The notes: a model not told the origin generated them from the letters alone. DNA of 64,000 nt from Virgibacillus halotolerans (GCF_016908515.1 NZ_JAFBEA010000001.1:992001-1056000); one strand, 5' to 3'; positions 25,344 through 34,722 are shown, counted from the stretch's first letter. Translations and numbers: made by a program.

Positions 25344-26636
25344 TTAATGAATGAACTGCAACCATAAGTATAGACCTACCAACGTGATAAAGAGTGTTGG
25401 CACTGTCAATATGATTCCTATTTTAAAATAGTAAGCCCAAGAAATTTTGACTCCTTTTTTATTTAAAACATGTAGCCATAAAAGCGTTGCAAGGGAACCA
25501 ATTGGTGTAATTTTTGGTCCTAAATCAGAACCGATAACATTGGCATAAATAAGTGCTTCTCTCATCACTCCAGTTGTATTTGTATCAGCTATTGCCAGTG
25601 CATCAATCATCACTGTAGGCAAATTGTTCATGATAGATGACAGAAACGCAGCAATAAAACCCATTCCTACCGTAGCTGCAAACATCCCCTGATCCGCTGT
25701 TGCCTGTATCATGGTAGCTAGCAGACTCGTTAAACCCACATTTTTCAATCCATAAACAACGACATACATTCCAATTGAGAAAAAGACAATAGCCCAAGGC
25801 GCACCTTTCAGAACTGTCATCGTTTTAACAGCAGGACTTCGATGCGCAATAATCAAGAAAATAATAGCTATAGCCCCTGCTATGAAAGATACGGGCATGC
25901 CGATAAACTCACTAGCAAAGTAACCAATTAATAAAACGGAAAGCACACCCCATGACAAGCGAAACATAAATAAATCATTGATAGCTTCTTGGGGCTGTCT
26001 TAATTGAGAAGCATCATAATCTTTTGGTATGCTTTTACGAAAGACGATGTAGAGCATGATCATGCTAGCCACCAAGCTGAATAAATTCGGCACAATCATT
26101 CGGGTGGCATATTCAACAAACCCAATCTCAAAGAAATCAGCAGAAACAATATTCACTAAGTTACTCACGATTAACGGAAGTGAGGTTGTATCTGCAATAA
26201 ATCCAGACGCCATAATAAACGGTAGTATCATTTTTTCCTTAAAATTTAATGCTTTAACCATCGCTAAAACAATTGGCGTGATGATAAGTGCTGCCCCGTC
26301 ATTGGCAAATAATGCAGCGACAATTGCCCCTAAAATAGTGACCAGGAAAAACATTTTAAACCCGTTGCCATTGGCAAAGCGAGCCATATGTAGAGCTGCC
26401 CATTCAAAGAAACCTATTTCATCCAGAATTAAAGAAATGATAATAAGTGCAACAAATGTTAATGTAGCGTTCCAGACAATGCCTGTTACATCTATCACAT
26501 CCTGAAAGTTAACAACACCTGTAATAAGCGCTATTAATGCGCCGGCAGATGCTGTCCATCCAATGGATAAACCTTTTGGCTGCCAGATAACAAATAGTAA
26601 CGTAACTAGAAAAATTAAAATTGCTAAATAAACCAA
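25344..26636 (-). CDS. arsB: Arsenite efflux permease ArsB
   Basis: A 430-residue membrane protein with about 11-12 helices that exports arsenite (and antimonite) using the membrane potential. Landmarks: [35 protein letters not shown] and [13 protein letters not shown], all characteristic of ArsB. The start is TTG (26636) with AGGAAGGGG upstream. It follows arsR by 27 bp and should be co-transcribed. No arsC is nearby, so arsenate reduction must be encoded elsewhere. Confidence 0.93.
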   Translation of the reverse strand: MVYLAILIFLVTLLFVIWQPKGLSIGWTASAGALIALITGVVNFQDVIDVTGIVWNATLTFVALIIISLILDEIGFFEWAALHMARFANGNGFKMFFLVTILGAIVAALFANDGAALIITPIVLAMVKALNFKEKMILPFIMASGFIADTTSLPLIVSNLVNIVSADFFEIGFVEYATRMIVPNLFSLVASMIMLYIVFRKSIPKDYDASQLRQPQEAINDLFMFRLSWGVLSVLLIGYFASEFIGMPVSFIAGAIAIIFLIIAHRSPAVKTMTVLKGAPWAIVFFSIGMYVVVYGLKNVGLTSLLATMIQATADQGMFAATVGMGFIAAFLSSIMNNLPTVMIDALAIADTNTTGVMREALIYANVIGSDLGPKITPIGSLATLLWLHVLNKKGVKISWAYYFKIGIILTVPTLFITLVGLYLWLQFIH

Positions 26637-26663
26637 TGTAAAAACCCCTTCCTACTTCTCCGC

Positions 26664-27002
26664 TCACTCACAAAGTATTCTTTTTCCCCCACTTGCTAAT
26701 GAGTTGATATCCTCCTTCGGTGAAGGAAGCATATCAACTAAGTGAAGAAGCAACGTGTATAATTGATGCTCCTTATTTATGGAATAAAAAACCCACTTTC
26801 CCCTTCTTTCTTCTAAAATAATTTCAGACTGCTTTAGCCGCTTTAAATGCTGACTAATGGACGGTTGACTCATTTGTAGAAGTTCAACCAGTTCACAAAC
26901 ACATAGCGTATCTATTGTTAAATAAGAAACAATCCTCAATCTTGTTTCCTCACTAATCGCTTTTAACTGGTGTTCAGCATCACTAAATGTTAACAAGTAC
27001 AT
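26664..27002 (-). CDS. arsR: ArsR family arsenic-responsive repressor
   Basis: A 112-residue winged-helix repressor. The metalloid-binding motif is LCVCELVELL with Cys34 and Cys36 at the start of the recognition region, followed by SQPSISQHLKRLK. Binding of As(III)/Sb(III) to the cysteines is expected to release DNA. GGTGG lies very close to the ATG. A dyad at 27068-27091 upstream is a good operator candidate. First gene of the arsR-arsB operon. Confidence 0.92.
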   Translation of the reverse strand: MYLLTFSDAEHQLKAISEETRLRIVSYLTIDTLCVCELVELLQMSQPSISQHLKRLKQSEIILEERRGKWVFYSINKEHQLYTLLLHLVDMLPSPKEDINSLASGGKRILCE

Positions 27003-27067
27003 TCACCACCTTTTAAAGTAACTATTTTATTACGCCTAAGTTAATGTATATGAAGAAGCATAACTCA

Positions 27068-27106
27068 TTATATAAACAATTGCTTATATAAACAACCACT
27101 TATATG
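27068..27106. promoter_or_regulatory. ArsR operator candidate
   Basis: TTATATAA occurs at 27068-27075 and 27084-27091 around ACAATTGC, forming a palindrome, and a further TTATATG follows at 27100. The TATATAAACAA word is repeated. This is 66 bp upstream of arsR. Confidence 0.5.
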
Positions 27107-27116
27107 TAGTTTGATC

Positions 27117-27152
27117 AAAAAAAGAGAGATAACCATCAAATGTTATCCCTCA
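27117..27152 (-). terminator. Terminator after the HesB-like gene
   Basis: GATAAC and GTTATC arms plus flanking GAG/CTC pairs; the minus-strand product ends in seven T residues. Confidence 0.7.
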
Positions 27153-27210
27153 TAACGCTTATCTTTTTTATATGCTTAGACGCTTAGCTCCAGGTTAATT
27201 GAAAAGGTGA

Positions 27211-27519
27211 TTAATGGTGGTGATGCCCACCGGTTTCCTTAGATGGATTATTGATTTCAAAACCCTCTTCTGGAATATAAAAATACTTTACCCAAACCCC
27301 ATCTAAAAATTCTTCGCGCTTGTCCAACAAAACTTCAATACCTTTGTCGGTTTTAACGACTTCATCATGTTCTGTCGGTACATCAAGCTTGATATCATAA
27401 TGTGCATGCGCTCCGTGCATATGCGTAATAAATACACGAATCATTTTCCCTTCCGTTTCTTCCGCGCTTAACATTTTGTTTAGTACTTTCGCTGCATTTC
27501 GGTTAATCTTACATTTCAT
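27211..27519 (-). CDS. HesB/IscA-like protein with His-rich tail
   Basis: A 102-residue protein of the HesB/IscA-like fold found in many Bacilli (FITHMHGAHAHYDIKLDVP then DVVKTDKGIEVLLD-type strands). The three conserved cysteines of true A-type Fe-S scaffolds are not present: the only cysteine is Cys3. Instead there are a histidine cluster (HMHGAHAH) and a C-terminal GGHHHH, suggesting binding of another metal (inference). GGAGGAA precedes the ATG. It lies upstream of arsR but has its own terminator. Confidence 0.78.
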   Translation of the reverse strand: MKCKINRNAAKVLNKMLSAEETEGKMIRVFITHMHGAHAHYDIKLDVPTEHDEVVKTDKGIEVLLDKREEFLDGVWVKYFYIPEEGFEINNPSKETGGHHHH

Positions 27520-27706
27520 GTTCTATTCCTCCAATTTTTCATCTCAATACTATTTTCATTTAACAAAAACTAGGGAAACTTAACGAACATTTTCCTCCTA
27601 ATTAGAAAACTTGGCTTATCGCCAAGCCTTTAATGGCGAAAGTTTTAGTTGCACTTATACTGGTTCCCTATAAAAGTTATACTTTTCTATCAGTATAAAA
27701 AATGTG

Positions 27707-27738
27707 AAAAAGCGTGCTATATAAAGATGCACGCTTTT
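27707..27738 (-). terminator. Terminator of the Rrf2-LLM operon
   Basis: AAAAGCGTGC and GCACGCTTTT arms around an eleven-base loop, 15 bp after the last gene. Confidence 0.85.
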
Positions 27739-27752
27739 GCTCACTTCCCGCG

Positions 27753-28745
27753 TTAAAACATTTCCCGCGCCAATAAGCGATAAACTTCTAATCTTTTTTC
27801 TTGTGAGTGCGGAATGCTACAAATCATTGCTTCATCAAATCCATATTGTTTCTGTTCCGCTAGTAACTGTGTTGCGACTTCTTTAGCTGACCCTACTAAA
27901 TGCAATTTACGATTTTCCTGAATAGCCATGCGGTCCATCTCTGTCAACGGATAATCTTTAGCTTCTTCAGGTGTTAACGACTGACCAATTCTCCCTTTCG
28001 TCAACCATAAACGGGAAATATCCTGTGGTCTCGCTTCAAACTCAGCTTCTTCCTTTGTTTCAGCTGCTGTCACCATATATGCAACATTAATTTCTGGTTT
28101 CTCCATAAATACGGAAGGTTGAAAGCTACTTTTATATGCATCTAGAATCGCTTTTGACATTTCTCCATTAAAAAATTGTGCAAAAGAATAACCAACGCCC
28201 ATCCGCGCTGTTTGCAGGGCACTGTTGCCGCTTGAGCCCAGCATCCAAGCTTCCGGCAAGGTGATTTCTGTTGGTGTTGCGACCATTGAACTGTATAAGC
28301 TATCTTCGGGTGCTTCATCACTGATCATTTTTAATGTTGTAGCAAATTTCCCGTACATATCATTCATCATCGGTTGGCGCCCTTCAGATAGCGCGTATAT
28401 CGAATCTCTATCCCCTCCAGGAGCACGACCCACGCCAAAATCAATTCGGCCAGGAGAAAGGGCACTCAGTGTTTTGAAAACTTCGGCTAATTTTAGGGGG
28501 GAATAATGCATCATCATCACGCCACCGGTACCGATACGAATATTTTTCGTTTTGGCAGCTAAATGTGCTGCCGTCACTTCCGGTGCAGAGCTGGAAAAAG
28601 ACGTTGTTCCATGGTGCTCTGCCATCCACATGCGGGTATAGCCTAATTCATCTGCTAAAACAGCTAGTTCCTCCGCTTTTTTCAAAGCATCTGTAGCCGT
28701 ATTGCCACTCGTAACTGGTGCTTGATCCAGTACACTTAATTTCAT
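27753..28745 (-). CDS. LLM-class flavin-dependent oxidoreductase (MsnO8-like)
   Basis: A 330-residue luciferase-like oxidoreductase. It opens LSVLDQAPVTSG and carries WMAEHHGTTSFSSSAPEV and SPGRIDFGVGRAPGG, the pattern of the MsnO8/YtoB-like family. It should use reduced FMN or F420-like flavin to oxidise an unknown organic substrate. AGAAGGG precedes the ATG. It is the last gene of a four-gene operon headed by an Rrf2 regulator. Confidence 0.9.
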   Translation of the reverse strand: MKLSVLDQAPVTSGNTATDALKKAEELAVLADELGYTRMWMAEHHGTTSFSSSAPEVTAAHLAAKTKNIRIGTGGVMMMHYSPLKLAEVFKTLSALSPGRIDFGVGRAPGGDRDSIYALSEGRQPMMNDMYGKFATTLKMISDEAPEDSLYSSMVATPTEITLPEAWMLGSSGNSALQTARMGVGYSFAQFFNGEMSKAILDAYKSSFQPSVFMEKPEINVAYMVTAAETKEEAEFEARPQDISRLWLTKGRIGQSLTPEEAKDYPLTEMDRMAIQENRKLHLVGSAKEVATQLLAEQKQYGFDEAMICSIPHSQEKRLEVYRLLAREMF

Positions 28746-28782
28746 ATATTAACATCCCTTCTTCTATGCTTATAAGCATGAT

Positions 28783-29007
28783 TTATTCCTTGTTTGCTTC
28801 CTGCTCTTTTTTTAGTTTGTCCGGTGTTACATCATTTCCGAGTGGATCGACCACTTTCAGTCCTGAAAAAGTGTGTAAAACCTGCCCGCGAATCTGACGT
28901 AAATAGTCTTCACGCAATACTTGTTGTTCCACTTTTTCCGCGTTTGTTAAACCATCTTCACGCTGCTTCTTTGCTAATTCATTAATACGATCTAAACCTT
29001 GAATCAT
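28783..29007 (-). CDS. DUF896 (YnzC-like) protein
   Basis: A 74-residue helical protein. DRINELAKKQREDGLTNAE followed by QQVLREDYLRQIRGQV is the DUF896 signature, as in Bacillus YnzC. It forms a short helical hairpin and its molecular role is unknown. GAGG precedes the ATG. Its place between two LLM flavoenzymes, with gaps of 26 and 37 bp, is unusual; YnzC in B. subtilis lies near lexA. Confidence 0.9.
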   Translation of the reverse strand: MIQGLDRINELAKKQREDGLTNAEKVEQQVLREDYLRQIRGQVLHTFSGLKVVDPLGNDVTPDKLKKEQEANKE

Positions 29008-29033
29008 CTTCTTTCCTCTTTTCTGTTGATTTA

Positions 29034-29978
29034 TTATGTTATTGCCGAAAAATGAGGTAAGACATACTCACCCAATTCCTGGATTACTTCTTCTGCTGGA
29101 CGGCTCCCATGTTTGAGCGAAAACATCATATGATTAACGCCAACATCCTGATAGGCATGAAGATAGTCAAGCAAAAATTTGTGTCCGGATCTGAATCCCG
29201 TACCCGTTGGTTTTGGCGCTTCGTTTGGGCGCTCTGATAAATCGATGGACACTGCTTGGGCAAACGGCTTGAATCCACCGGCTGCTTGTTGCCATTTTTT
29301 AATCAGCTCCCCCTGACCTTTAACGTCCTGTGCATAAAATAGCCAGCCATCCGTATTTTGTGCCAACCATTCAATCGATTGACCACCATATCCTGTACCC
29401 AAAACAGGTATATCAGATAAACCAGGTTTAGGAACTACATCACCTTGGGTCAGGTCTACCCTGTCTGTCTGAATTTGCGGAAATGATTCATGCCATAACT
29501 GCTTCATGACTGTTATCGATTCTCTGAATAGTGCCGCTCTGCCATCGTAGTTTACTTTAAATGCTGGAAATTCAATGGGACGGTCTCCGGTTGCAGCCCC
29601 AAATAAGAAGCGTTGACGAGATATGCTGTCAAGCGTGGCAGCTGATTTTGCTGAGTGGAGCGGATGTCTTAGTGTTGTGACAATACTCGATGTTCCTAGT
29701 GCTATTTTATCAGTATGTGCCGCTACGTATGCCAGAAACATCCAAGGGTCGTAAATACTTCCGACATCACCAAAGCTCGGATCATAGAGCGGGGAATCTC
29801 TAACATACAGGGTGGCAAATCCCAGATCTTCTACTTTCTTTGCAAGCTTCATCTGCGCTTCTAAATCCATGATTGGAAAACTTCCTGAATAAGCTTCTAG
29901 GGGAAATATGAGCCCCAGTGTTAAACTTTTTTCCTTAAATGTTCGTGCAAAACCATGATGTGATTGAAATTTATCCAA
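29034..29978 (-). CDS. LLM-class oxidoreductase, BA3436-like
   Basis: A 314-residue luciferase-type flavin oxidoreductase. It opens SHHGFARTFKEKSLTLGLIF and contains ATLYVRDSPLYDPSFGD, ALGTSSIVTTLRHP and RFLFGAATGDRP, which I associate with the BA3436 family. The start is TTG with GAGGAGGAA upstream. It is preceded by the Rrf2 gene (27 bp) and followed by the DUF896 gene. Substrate unknown. Confidence 0.9.
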   Translation of the reverse strand: MDKFQSHHGFARTFKEKSLTLGLIFPLEAYSGSFPIMDLEAQMKLAKKVEDLGFATLYVRDSPLYDPSFGDVGSIYDPWMFLAYVAAHTDKIALGTSSIVTTLRHPLHSAKSAATLDSISRQRFLFGAATGDRPIEFPAFKVNYDGRAALFRESITVMKQLWHESFPQIQTDRVDLTQGDVVPKPGLSDIPVLGTGYGGQSIEWLAQNTDGWLFYAQDVKGQGELIKKWQQAAGGFKPFAQAVSIDLSERPNEAPKPTGTGFRSGHKFLLDYLHAYQDVGVNHMMFSLKHGSRPAEEVIQELGEYVLPHFSAIT

Positions 29979-30005
29979 TTAATTCCTCCTCATCACAACT
30001 CATTT

Positions 30006-30488
30006 TCATACAACCATTTTTTCATTTAACCATGTTTGCAACCCTTTCACTTGTACCTGAAAACGGTCCGAATGGATTTGATTGGATAAAGATGCAATTG
30101 TTTCGCGCTTCAGTACAGTTTTCCACGCCGCTTCCGCCTCATCCATTAAGTCTGCTAACAAACAGCACCTGTCCTCTTTTTCCAAATCAAGCATGTCATC
30201 CAGAATACCACTTGCAGAATAAAGTGACTGCTGACCCTCGATGGCAAGATAAATATCATATATCCGAATATCTTCCGGATTTTTCTTCAATTTAAATCCA
30301 CCTTTGACGCCCGGTACTGACGTAATCAGGTCTGCGTTAACTAACTTTCTTAACAGCTTTTGAAAATAAGTAGGTGAAGTACCCAACTGCTGGCTAATCA
30401 CTTCTCCAGGCAATACTGCTTTATCCGGCAGCATATTCAATAAAAGAACGGCATACACCGACTGTTCCACACCTGTTTTCATCTGCAT
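30006..30488 (-). CDS. Rrf2 family transcriptional regulator
   Basis: A regulator of about 160 residues. The N-terminal Rrf2 winged helix is clear (EQSVYAVLLLNMLP, SQQLGTSPTYFQKLLRKLV, GVKGGFKL). Two adjacent cysteines (DRCCLLADLMDEAE) at about 110 could bind a cluster or sense redox state. Three ATGs are close together behind a GGGGGGTGAT site; 30488 and 30491 have normal spacing and a longer start is unlikely. It heads the LLM/DUF896 operon and probably represses it through the dyad at 30507-30531. Confidence 0.88.
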   Translation of the reverse strand: MQMKTGVEQSVYAVLLLNMLPDKAVLPGEVISQQLGTSPTYFQKLLRKLVNADLITSVPGVKGGFKLKKNPEDIRIYDIYLAIEGQQSLYSASGILDDMLDLEKEDRCCLLADLMDEAEAAWKTVLKRETIASLSNQIHSDRFQVQVKGLQTWLNEKMVV

Positions 30489-30506
30489 CATATCACCCCC
30501 CTTTAC

Positions 30507-30531
30507 AAAGTAGATAATCATTGTCCACTTT
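30507..30531. promoter_or_regulatory. Rrf2-type operator dyad
   Basis: AAAGTAGA (30507-30514) and TCCACTTT (30524-30531) form an inverted repeat with one mismatch around a 9-base spacer, ending 19 bp before the Rrf2 start. Confidence 0.5.
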
Positions 30532-30683
30532 ATTCACTATACCTCATTCGCTTTATTAATGCAATCAAACGACAATTGCATTAAAATTGCTAATGACATG
30601 ATTAAATTTTTCTGCCTTCTCACTCAACTAGCTATATGGAATTCTTCACAATCCCCTAAACTTAATATTAGCTTTAAGCATGA

Positions 30684-30720
30684 TTACAAAAAAACGCCTT
30701 CTTGTGAAAGAATAGCGTTC
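30684..30720 (-). terminator. Terminator-like hairpin, minus strand
   Basis: AACGC-ta-TTCTT pairs with AAGAA-g-GCGTT on the minus strand and is followed by seven T residues. It lies 280 bp after the methyltransferase gene. Confidence 0.6.
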
Positions 30721-30847
30721 GTTTATGTAACATCAGCTTTCATTTTATTTTCCTTGCCCGCTCGTGAACAATAAGTACAACACTTAAAATATCAAAACGG
30801 TTTTCTTCTCAATACCGGTGGGATTTTCACTCTGTGAAATCTCGTTT

Positions 30848-31003
30848 CTAAACCTTAATCCAAAGTAATAGAAAATAACACCACGAAACGATCAACACCA
30901 GAATGTTTAACTACACAAATGTACAAAGAACTAGTCCCAAGGCGCCTGATATGAATGCTTCTTTTTTAGAATTTGCAGGAATTAAAAAACAAAAAATAAG
31001 AAA
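30848..31003 (-). pseudogene. Possible remnant of a small membrane protein
   Basis: Directly after the methyltransferase stop codon the same frame reads a hydrophobic sequence (IPANSKKEAFISGALGLVL and on), a TAG at 30911-30913, then a second hydrophobic stretch to a TAG at 30848. There is no start or ribosome binding site. It may be a decayed gene or chance; confidence is low. Confidence 0.25.
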
Positions 31004-31600
31004 TCATTTTATACTACTGGATATAAACATCGAAGCATCCTGTTTCGCAAATATACGTTTTCCATGATAGAATGTCTTCATTTCAATTGATGTAAATCCA
31101 ACTTCGGATAACCTTTTCTTCAGTTCTTCATGCGAAAATCCGCTATGAATTTTCGGATGATTTACATTGTTATTTTTGTCAAAATCAATAATAATTAGCT
31201 TGCCGCCCTTATTTAAAATATTGTACAATGCTTGTAATATTTTCCTCGTATCTGGAATATGAAGAAGGACAAGTGACATTAAAACAATGTCTGCCTTAAG
31301 TTCAGGCGTTTCTTCAGTAAAATCTGAATAAAGTACTTTTGAATTGCTAATTCCTCTGTGAGTAATTTTAGCTTTCGCAACCTCCAACATTTGTTCCGAT
31401 GCATCTACCAACAAAATCGAATCCACTAAATCCGATAATTCTAAACTAATTAGGCCAGTACCACTCCCATAGTCTATTAAAGATTTTGATTTACTATTTC
31501 GTAATTCTGGTCTTACTTCCTTAACTATAACTTTAGCTAATTCCATTCTTTCTTCTGTATCATACTTTTTTGCCATCTGTTCAAAAACGTTATTTTCCAT
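31004..31600 (-). CDS. Class I SAM-dependent methyltransferase
   Basis: A 198-residue methyltransferase. Motif I is LIDYGSGTGLIS at about 41-52, the acidic end of strand 2 is LLVDASEQML, and motif IV/post I are IVLMSLVLLHIPD and GGKLIIIDFDKN. The fold resembles the Methyltransf_11/25 group used on small molecules. GGGGGAG precedes the ATG. It stands alone, so the acceptor is unknown. Confidence 0.9.
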   Translation of the reverse strand: MENNVFEQMAKKYDTEERMELAKVIVKEVRPELRNSKSKSLIDYGSGTGLISLELSDLVDSILLVDASEQMLEVAKAKITHRGISNSKVLYSDFTEETPELKADIVLMSLVLLHIPDTRKILQALYNILNKGGKLIIIDFDKNNNVNHPKIHSGFSHEELKKRLSEVGFTSIEMKTFYHGKRIFAKQDASMFISSSIK

Positions 31601-31639
31601 ATTCCACTCCCCCTATTTATTAAAAACTAAAGCTACATC

Positions 31640-31831
31640 GTGGTCATTATAGCAAAAACCAAAACCTTAAGGAACAAATCAGCCCCTCAAACAATTAACA
31701 TAACATACGCAAGCCGTGAAGAAGAAATAAATGATTATATTTGGAACTATACTCGGAAGAAATGGGGATGGAGTTGCTTTGATGAATATTGGGTAAAGAT
31801 ATATTCTTTTAAAAACTCAACTTCAATTTAA
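31640..31831 (+). CDS. Small hypothetical ORF, 63 codons
   Basis: The C-terminal two thirds look protein-like (SREEEINDYIWNYTRKKWGW and on), rich in Trp, Tyr and charged residues. However, the GTG start has no ribosome binding site, so it may be the end of a decayed gene. A terminator follows at once. No family recognised. Confidence 0.3.
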   Translation: MVIIAKTKTLRNKSAPQTINITYASREEEINDYIWNYTRKKWGWSCFDEYWVKIYSFKNSTSI

Positions 31832-31865
31832 AAAGGCAGTTCAACTTAATGAACTACCTTTTTTA
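31830..31865. terminator. Bidirectional terminator of the TRAP operon
   Basis: AAAAAGGCAGTTCA and TGAACTaCCTTTTTT arms around a six-base loop; usable on both strands. The main user is the TRAP operon ending at 31898. Confidence 0.85.
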
Positions 31866-31897
31866 TGCTCAATCAGACTTCTCTAAATCCCATTCAT

Positions 31898-33172
31898 TTA
31901 TTCAACATTATCAACTAAGAATGTTACTATTTCTGGGAAGAATGACAGGACAACTATAAATGCTACCATGATAATTACATAGGGAATAACACCTTTAACG
32001 ATTTCACTAATTGTATTCCTTTTATCCAGCCCTTTTAATATAAATAGGTTTAGACCAACTGGAGGAGAAATTAATGCCAATTCCATATTGATAACCATGA
32101 TAACCGCAAACCATATTGGGTCGAATCCTAAAGAAGTTATGATTGGATATAGAATTGGCAACGTAATCACCAAAATTGAAATGGTCTCCAAGAACATACC
32201 TAATATGATTAAAACGATATTTATAAGTATAAAAATAACCCATTTTGACACATCTAAAGATAGTGCTAATTGCGTAATCATTTGAGGTATTTGTAGAATC
32301 GTCATGGTATACCCTAGCAACTTCGCTCCAACAATAATAAACAAGATCATCGCATTTGTTTTTACAGTTGATAAAATGATTTTTTTAAGAGTTGTCATTT
32401 TAAGATTTTTATATACAAAGAAAGCAATCGCAAATGCAATGACTACACCTACTGCTGCAGCTTCTGTCGGAGTGAATATACCTGAATAGATACCACCAAT
32501 AATGATGACTGGTAAGATCAGGCCCCAAATTGCTTGCCTAGATCCTTCCCATCTCTCTGCCCAAGTCGCTGGTTCGTCCTTAATATGTCTCATTTGATAT
32601 GATGAGAAGATCATGAATGCTAATGTTAGAACAAGGCCAGGAACAACTCCAGCTATAAATAGCTTCCCAACAGACTCACCTGTTACTGAACCATAAATAA
32701 TCATCGGTACACTAGGTGGGATTAAAATTCCTAACGTTCCTCCAGCTGCTAACAGGCCTAGTACGTATCTTCTATCATAACCACGACGGACCATTTCAGG
32801 AAGAGCCACCGCCCCAACTGCGACTGCTGTTGCTACACTTGATCCTGAAATCGCTGAAAAGACTAAACAACAAAAAACGGTTGCAATTGCCAATCCCCCA
32901 GGGAAATGTCTGAACCACCTGCTACCCATTTCATACAAATCTCTACCCACTCCACTTACGACAAGTACTTGACTCATTAGCACATACATGGGTAAAGCAG
33001 TTAGGGTAAAGTCATCTAGTGCTGAATAAGATATAATTGGAATTGCTGAAAAAGAAAATGCACCTCCATCAAAGAAAAACAACCCCAATATCGCCAACAA
33101 ACCTAGCGCAAACGCAACAGGTAATCCAATTAATAATAGTGTTGTTAAACCGCCAGCAAAAAAGAAATTCAT
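31898..33172 (-). CDS. dctM: TRAP transporter large permease (DctM)
   Basis: A 424-residue membrane subunit with about 12 helices that forms the ion-driven translocation channel of a TRAP importer. Signatures: LIGLPVAFALG at the N-terminus, ALPMYVLMSQVL, FSAISGSSVATAVAVG and GTLGILIPPSVPMIIYG. Its start overlaps the end of dctQ by 4 bp (ATGA), giving translational coupling. It is the last gene of the GntR-CoA-transferase-lyase-TRAP operon. Confidence 0.95.
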   Translation of the reverse strand: MNFFFAGGLTTLLLIGLPVAFALGLLAILGLFFFDGGAFSFSAIPIISYSALDDFTLTALPMYVLMSQVLVVSGVGRDLYEMGSRWFRHFPGGLAIATVFCCLVFSAISGSSVATAVAVGAVALPEMVRRGYDRRYVLGLLAAGGTLGILIPPSVPMIIYGSVTGESVGKLFIAGVVPGLVLTLAFMIFSSYQMRHIKDEPATWAERWEGSRQAIWGLILPVIIIGGIYSGIFTPTEAAAVGVVIAFAIAFFVYKNLKMTTLKKIILSTVKTNAMILFIIVGAKLLGYTMTILQIPQMITQLALSLDVSKWVIFILINIVLIILGMFLETISILVITLPILYPIITSLGFDPIWFAVIMVINMELALISPPVGLNLFILKGLDKRNTISEIVKGVIPYVIIMVAFIVVLSFFPEIVTFLVDNVE

Positions 33173-33666
33173 AGATGTTCTCCCCCTTCATGCACACCGC
33201 CATCAATCAATTGCAATACAAACGCTGCAACTAACAACACGCCACCTAGCGGAAGTAAGAGCTCGGGGAGAAACATTGGTACCCTTAACAGAGACGCAGA
33301 TGTAACTCCAAGATCAAACGTATGTATAACATGGATAAATCCATAAACCATATATATAATACTGAATACAAGTCCTAACGCATTGGATACATATGCTAAA
33401 ATGGTTTTCCAAAAATCATTCACATTATTGACTATTAAATCTACTGTTATATGTGAGTATGTTCTGACCGCATATGCTGAACCTAAAAAACAACTTCCAA
33501 TAATAGCGTAGATTGATATTTCTGTTGTCCATGCTGTTGGTAATCCAAATACTGCCCTTGAAACGATTTCAAAGAAAATGATAAATGTAGTTATTAGAAT
33601 AAAGATACCCGCAATATAAGCTCCTACCTTTATTAATAAATCAAAGAAATCATATATCTTTTTCAT
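33169..33666 (-). CDS. dctQ: TRAP transporter small permease (DctQ)
   Basis: A 165-residue subunit with four helices. The DctQ hallmark is present: FFEIVSRAVFG...TTEISIYAIIGSCFLGSAYAVR, followed by HITVDLI. GGGAGGAG precedes the ATG. It lies 30 bp after dctP and overlaps dctM. It bridges the binding protein and the large permease in the membrane. Confidence 0.93.
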   Translation of the reverse strand: MKKIYDFFDLLIKVGAYIAGIFILITTFIIFFEIVSRAVFGLPTAWTTEISIYAIIGSCFLGSAYAVRTYSHITVDLIVNNVNDFWKTILAYVSNALGLVFSIIYMVYGFIHVIHTFDLGVTSASLLRVPMFLPELLLPLGGVLLVAAFVLQLIDGGVHEGGEHL

Positions 33667-33696
33667 ACAACGGCTCCTCCCTATTGATAGGCAACT

Positions 33697-34722
33697 TTAT
33701 TCTACATTTACCATATCTAATAATTCCTGACCTACATCACCAGCTTGTTCTACAAATGTATTCCATACTGGCATTGCCGCTTCTCTCCAGATTGGAATTT
33801 CTTTTTCAGATACTTCATATATTTCCATTCCTCTATCGATAAGCTCATTCTTCGTTCGATTATCTTCTAATTTCGCTTGATGACGAATCCATTCCTCTGT
33901 TTCGCTAGCTTCTTCCTCAATTAACACTTTTTTTTTTTCTGGCAACTCTTCCCAAAAGTCATGGTTTACCGCTAGTATAAACTCTAAATACGCATAATTA
34001 TTGATCGTCAAATAATGAACAACTTCATTATAATTACGTTGTACCATCGCAGTCGTTCCTGATGTAGCACCATCAACCGTGTTTCTTTGCAGTGCCATAT
34101 ATACTTCTCCCCCACCCATGAATACTGGCGATGCACCATAAGTCTTAATTAACTCGGAAGGAAGATTTCCCATGCTACGAATTTTAAGTCCTTTGAAATC
34201 TTCTGGTGATTCTAACGGTCGATTATTGTTAGCAAATTGTGCATAACCATAGTCTGCAAACATCAACACCTTTGTGCCTCTTTTCTCCATCTCGGAACGA
34301 AGCTTATCACCAAAATCCCCACCAAGCGCTTCTCCCGCTTCTTCATAGTTGTCAAAAACATAAGGAACGTCAAAAATCCCCATCGCTGGAACAGTCGTAG
34401 CCCACATCGTAGAAGAGTTTACTCCCATTTCTACTCCCCCACTTATAACAGACTGATTCATGTCCTTGTCCGTCAGAAGTTGACCGTTAGGATAAACTTG
34501 TACGTTCACTTGTCCGTCAGATTTTTCCGTTACATTTTTTGCAAACTCCTCTACCCCAATAGAAACATGATGATCCGGTGGTAGGTTATATGCTAATCGA
34601 ATGGTAGTTGCCTCATATTCATCCGAGGAAGTATCTGTTTCGGATGAACTTGATTCAGCGGCACCACATCCCGTTAGTACCAATCCAACAATGACGAAAA
34701 ACAATACTATCTTAAATTTCAT
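33697..34722 (-). CDS. dctP: TRAP transporter solute-binding lipoprotein (DctP)
   Basis: A 341-residue extracellular binding protein. A signal peptide ends in the lipobox LTGC with Cys19, followed by a Ser/Thr/Glu-rich tether. The DctP fold is shown by YPNGQLLTDKDMNQSVISGG, GLKIRSMGN (its Arg normally clamps a carboxylate) and ALQRNTVDGATSG. The preserved Arg means the ligand is probably an organic acid. The ATG overlaps the stop of the lyase gene by 4 bp. Confidence 0.94.
   Translation of the reverse strand: MKFKIVLFFVIVGLVLTGCGAAESSSSETDTSSDEYEATTIRLAYNLPPDHHVSIGVEEFAKNVTEKSDGQVNVQVYPNGQLLTDKDMNQSVISGGVEMGVNSSTMWATTVPAMGIFDVPYVFDNYEEAGEALGGDFGDKLRSEMEKRGTKVLMFADYGYAQFANNNRPLESPEDFKGLKIRSMGNLPSELIKTYGASPVFMGGGEVYMALQRNTVDGATSGTTAMVQRNYNEVVHYLTINNYAYLEFILAVNHDFWEELPEKKKVLIEEEASETEEWIRHQAKLEDNRTKNELIDRGMEIYEVSEKEIPIWREAAMPVWNTFVEQAGDVGQELLDMVNVE

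Noticed and set aside
27211-27519. C-terminal HHHH as a possible cloning tag
   Set aside because: The tail is genomic and preceded by natural coding sequence; histidine-rich ends are common in metal-binding proteins.
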